Part shown: in pieces, positions 61,213 to 64,000 of the stretch | How positions within the stretch are numbered: the stretch's first letter is position 1 | How the letters are laid out: each line of letters starts with the position of its first letter | From: Mucilaginibacter corticis | GTDB lineage: Bacteria > Bacteroidota > Bacteroidia > Sphingobacteriales > Sphingobacteriaceae | Assembly: GCF_007558865.1 (NCBI RefSeq) | Contig: NZ_VLPK01000001.1 | Span: 1,054,001-1,118,000, forward strand | Direction: 5' to 3' | Length of the DNA: 64,000 nucleotides | Position numbers and translations under genes: made by a program | The notes under the pieces: model-generated | Database searches by the model: none | What the model was told of the DNA's origin: nothing | Seen by the model: the letters and a program-made list of their open reading frames with translations, nothing else

Positions 61213-62791
61213 AATTAACCGCCTCTATTGCTTTTTTCAACGCGGGGTCATTGGCGTTTACGGTTTTAAAGTAGGCTTCGTCGCCCCATTTAAAACGTGC
61301 GGCATAGGCTTTAAGCAGCGTTTTGATGTTCTCTTTGGCTACAAATATCTCTTTCGCATCCATATCTTTTACAGTATGTGACGAGTATAGAATAAAGTTG
61401 CCAAAGTCGGCATCAGTAACTGTGTAATGATTACAAAAATCATCGGCATTGTACTTGCCCAGCACGGGTTGCATATGGTCGATCACGTAGGCCGAAAAAA
61501 GCTGTTTGCTGCTTAATACGCGTGCCACATACGTATTTTGTACGGTATCCTCAGGTACAAAAATGTCCGGCATTATGCCGCCACCACTAAATACTTTGCG
61601 GCCCTGCGCGGTATGAAAATTGGTCGGCTTGTTAAAAGCGCTATCCTTTAAGTTACTTTCTTCAGAAAACAACTCGCCTTTTTGCATCCGTTGTGCAAGT
61701 TCATTACGGTAGCTCTCTGCGCCCTGGCTGTATGATTTCTGGATTGACCGTCCTGATGGGGTGTAATACCTCGCCACGGTTAGGTTTATCGCGGAGCCAT
61801 CACCAAACGGAAACTGCTCTTGCACCAAGCCTTTACCAAACGACCGTCGGCCGACGATAACCGCGCGGTCAAGGTCTTGCAGGGCACCTGCCAGGATCTC
61901 ACTTGCCGATGCCGAATATTCATCTATCAGCAAAGCCAGTTTGCCTTGTTGAAAATTACCAGAGTCGGTAGCAAAATAATCGGTTCGTGGTTCGTGTACG
62001 CCTTTGGTATAAACTATCAGTTGTTTTTTGGTTAAAAACTCATCAGCAAGCGCTGTTGCAGTATTCAGATACCCGCCGCCGTTGCCACGGATATCAAGCA
62101 CCAGTTTTTTCAGGCCGTTTGTTTTTAGTTTGCCTAATGATTTCCTGAAATCGGCATCAGTGGTTGATGCGAATTTGCTTATTTTGATATAACCCGTGGT
62201 TGGATTAAGCATATATGCCGCGTCAAGGCTGCTCAGGTCAACGTGGTCGCGTTTTACATTATAAAATTTGGTGATCTTGCTGCCAGCCGGGATAATGGCC
62301 ATCAACAATTGCGAATCTTTCGCGCCCCTGAACGCTTTGCCCACCTTTGCGACGGTCAGGTGTGTGCCGGCAAAATTTTGATGGTCCACCCCTATCACCT
62401 TATCTCCCGGCCGTATGCCGGCTTTATAAGCCGGTCCGTCATAATTAGCCTGGGTGATAACCAGCGTATCGCGCAGCAAAATATATTCTACACCAATGCC
62501 GGTAAAACCACCTTCAAGGCGTTCGTTGATAGATGTTGCCTGTTGCGCAGGCAGGTAAACAGAATGCGGATCAAGGTTTTGCAGCAGGTTGTTAACCGTT
62601 GAGCCTTCAATGCTATCTACATTTACCGAGTCGACATAGTTATGCCTAACCAGGTCTAAAACCTTGGATACCTTACTTTGGTCAAAATCGATATGCTCGC
62701 CAATATGATCACCACTTATGACCAAGCCAATGGTGATACCTGCCAAAACAAGTATAACAGACCTGAAGATTATAGCCGTCGCTTTTTTCAT
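61211..62791 (-). CDS. S41-family C-terminal processing peptidase
   Basis: 526 residues. An N-terminal signal or anchor (about 10-30) precedes a PDZ domain (about 90-180, GGFTGIGVEYILL, GIRPGDKVIGVDHQNF). The S41 protease domain has LDIRGNGGGYLNTATALADEF, the catalytic Ser in YSASASEILAGAL and catalytic Lys in GRRSFGKGLVQEQF. CtpA/Prc-like proteases trim or degrade envelope proteins. A TAACTTTG box at 62813-62806 (minus strand) is a possible -7 element, 14 bases before the start codon. Confidence 0.94.
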   Translation of the reverse strand: MKKATAIIFRSVILVLAGITIGLVISGDHIGEHIDFDQSKVSKVLDLVRHNYVDSVNVDSIEGSTVNNLLQNLDPHSVYLPAQQATSINERLEGGFTGIGVEYILLRDTLVITQANYDGPAYKAGIRPGDKVIGVDHQNFAGTHLTVAKVGKAFRGAKDSQLLMAIIPAGSKITKFYNVKRDHVDLSSLDAAYMLNPTTGYIKISKFASTTDADFRKSLGKLKTNGLKKLVLDIRGNGGGYLNTATALADEFLTKKQLIVYTKGVHEPRTDYFATDSGNFQQGKLALLIDEYSASASEILAGALQDLDRAVIVGRRSFGKGLVQEQFPFGDGSAINLTVARYYTPSGRSIQKSYSQGAESYRNELAQRMQKGELFSEESNLKDSAFNKPTNFHTAQGRKVFSGGGIMPDIFVPEDTVQNTYVARVLSSKQLFSAYVIDHMQPVLGKYNADDFCNHYTVTDADFGNFILYSSHTVKDMDAKEIFVAKENIKTLLKAYAARFKWGDEAYFKTVNANDPALKKAIEAVN

Positions 62792-62923
62792 AAATTATGA
62801 TCACACAAAGTTACTGATTTGCTGCGAGAGCTTTACGCCATTTTGTAAATGTTGTTAAGAGTAACAACCAATAATTAATCACTCTCAAATATTTTACCGA
62901 TTTTTGCCAAAAATTAATTAAAA

Positions 62924-63736
62924 ATGCAAACCACTACCGAAAAAGAGTCGCATTACAACCACCTGGAGCAGATGAGCGTATTGGAGATCCTTCAAAATAT
63001 TAATAAGGAAGACCAGACGGTTGCGGTATCAGTAAATAAAGCCCTGCCGCAGATAGAAAAGCTGGCCACGGTAGTTGCCGAACGCATGAAAGCCGGCGGG
63101 CGCTTGTTTTACATAGGCGCCGGCACCAGCGGTCGTTTAGGCGTAGTTGACGCCTCAGAATGTCCGCCTACATTTGGTGTGCCGTTTGACTGGGTAGTTG
63201 GCATTATTGCCGGTGGCGATGGGGCTATCCGCAAGGCGGTAGAGTTTGCGGAGGACGATACCGAACAAGCCTGGAAAGACCTTTCGGCATTTGATATTAA
63301 TGATAAAGATGTGGTGGTAGCCATAGCTGCATCGGGCACTACGCCATACGTTATTGGCGGATTAAAGGCAGCCAATCAAAATAAAATAGTTACCGGCTGC
63401 GTTGTTTGTAATAGTGGCAGCCCTGTAGCCGCCGAAGCCAATTATCCCGTAGAAGTAGTTACCGGCCCTGAGTTTTTAACCGGCAGTACCCGTATGAAAG
63501 CCGGTACCGCGCAAAAACTGGTATTGAATATGTTAACCACCGCGGTTATGATCAGGCTGGGCAGGGTTAAGGGTAATAAAATGGTGGACATGCAGCTGTC
63601 AAACAATAAACTGGTTGATCGCGGCACCAAAATGGTAATGGCCGAAATTGGGGTTGACGAAGCTACCGCCGCCGACCTGCTGAAGAAAAACGGCAGCGTA
63701 AGGAAAGCCGTAGATTTTTACAATCAAAATAGATAG
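62924..63736 (+). CDS. murQ: N-acetylmuramic acid 6-phosphate etherase
   Basis: 270 residues, slightly shorter than E. coli MurQ. The SIS fold has LFYIGAGTSGRLGVVDASECPPTFG (catalytic Glu at E79) and AIAASGTTPYVIGGL. It cleaves MurNAc-6-phosphate to GlcNAc-6-phosphate and lactate during wall recycling. The usual recycling partners (AnmK, MurP) were not found nearby. It is divergent from the S41 protease gene. The next gene starts 47 bases downstream. Confidence 0.95.
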   Translation: MQTTTEKESHYNHLEQMSVLEILQNINKEDQTVAVSVNKALPQIEKLATVVAERMKAGGRLFYIGAGTSGRLGVVDASECPPTFGVPFDWVVGIIAGGDGAIRKAVEFAEDDTEQAWKDLSAFDINDKDVVVAIAASGTTPYVIGGLKAANQNKIVTGCVVCNSGSPVAAEANYPVEVVTGPEFLTGSTRMKAGTAQKLVLNMLTTAVMIRLGRVKGNKMVDMQLSNNKLVDRGTKMVMAEIGVDEATAADLLKKNGSVRKAVDFYNQNR

Positions 63737-63782
63737 CCTTAACGGCTTTTTAATTTTGACTTTTTAATTTTGAATTGAGAAA

Positions 63783-64000
63783 ATGCACGAAATAGAACCA
63801 TATTATAAGTGGCGGGATGACTACATAGCAGCAGAGGACGAGTACTCGCCTTTTTATGCTACGCAGTACAGTGAGTTTGAATTTGATAAACAGGTTTATA
63901 ATTTTCTGCTGCACCCGCAATGGGATTCGTTCGGCTCAAATACTTTATACATGAAAGTATTGTATGCCGACTACGACCGGTCGTACGCCATTATTGAGTT
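63783..64000 (+). CDS. Conserved unknown protein, 3' truncated by the window edge
   Basis: An open frame of 72 codons to the window end, starting with ATG. It begins MHEIEPYYKWRDDYIAAEDE and continues with EYSPFYATQYSEFEF, QVYNFLLHPQWDSFG and MKVLYADYDRSYAII. The pattern matches a small Bacteroidota protein that I recognise as a conserved hypothetical, often near murQ. No function is known to me. The rest lies outside the window. Confidence 0.75.
   Translation, partial: MHEIEPYYKWRDDYIAAEDEYSPFYATQYSEFEFDKQVYNFLLHPQWDSFGSNTLYMKVLYADYDRSYAIIE

Overview
The window looks like chromosomal core sequence from a Bacteroidota bacterium of the Sphingobacteriaceae type (Mucilaginibacter or Pedobacter would fit). 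The evidence is gldH beside ricT and holB, an HYC_CC_PP small protein, DUF3078 and DUF4199 proteins, outer-membrane and lipoprotein-rich gene content, moderate GC, almost no Shine-Dalgarno sequences, and Bacteroidota-type promoters (TTTG, about 19-21 bp, TAnnTTTG). The genus is inferred from general knowledge, not from a database search. I see no insertion sequence, integrase, CRISPR array, rRNA operon or prophage. One tRNA gene is present, an initiator tRNA-fMet.

Layout. 1-1061: end of a LytTR response regulator and a convergent receiver-only regulator. 1087-8223, all on the minus strand: nitroreductase, an AsmA-like/GT51 fusion, a Met/His-rich outer-membrane protein with an HYC_CC_PP protein, an OmpA lipoprotein and an APC permease. 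8340-15262, minus: FkbM methyltransferase, ComM-like ATPase, GH140-type glycosidase, M1 peptidase and Ffh. 15379-19418, minus: envelope proteins including two tandem glucosaminidases, then an O-methyltransferase. 19503-21252: a small molybdopterin-fold protein, DinD and RuvX. 21401-27417, plus: holB-ricT-gldH, a tiny lipoprotein, rmuC and a serine hydrolase. 27454-31427: a membrane protein, a zinc-ribbon coiled coil, then the Fe-S pair Mrp-NfuA. 31475-38079: deformylase, M16 peptidase, hpt and mfd. 38125-43199: a TPR protein, small membrane proteins, a Nif3-like protein and a ThuA-like protein. 43810-50517: S10 peptidase, histidine kinase and small accessory enzymes. 50808-53086: a lipoprotein / PspA / unknown-protein cassette. 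53192-58387: a glycosidase-like protein, an unknown exported protein and a YncE-phosphoesterase fusion. 58590-64000: tRNA-fMet, era, der, an S41 protease, murQ and a truncated gene.

Themes. Much of the content serves the envelope (GT51, glucosaminidases, MurQ, OmpA, GldH, PspA) or translation and protein targeting (Ffh, Def, Era, Der, tRNA-fMet). Several start codons lie only 4-8 bases downstream of a TAnnTTTG box, which suggests leaderless transcripts. I found no clear new multi-gene defence or biosynthetic system. The best leads are the PspA-centred cassette, the AsmA-like/GT51 fusion, the Met/His-rich barrel with its HYC_CC_PP neighbour, a TGAAACAA repeat array near 43.3 kb, a nested hairpin near 29.1 kb, and a palindrome holding the tRNA-fMet/era promoter region.
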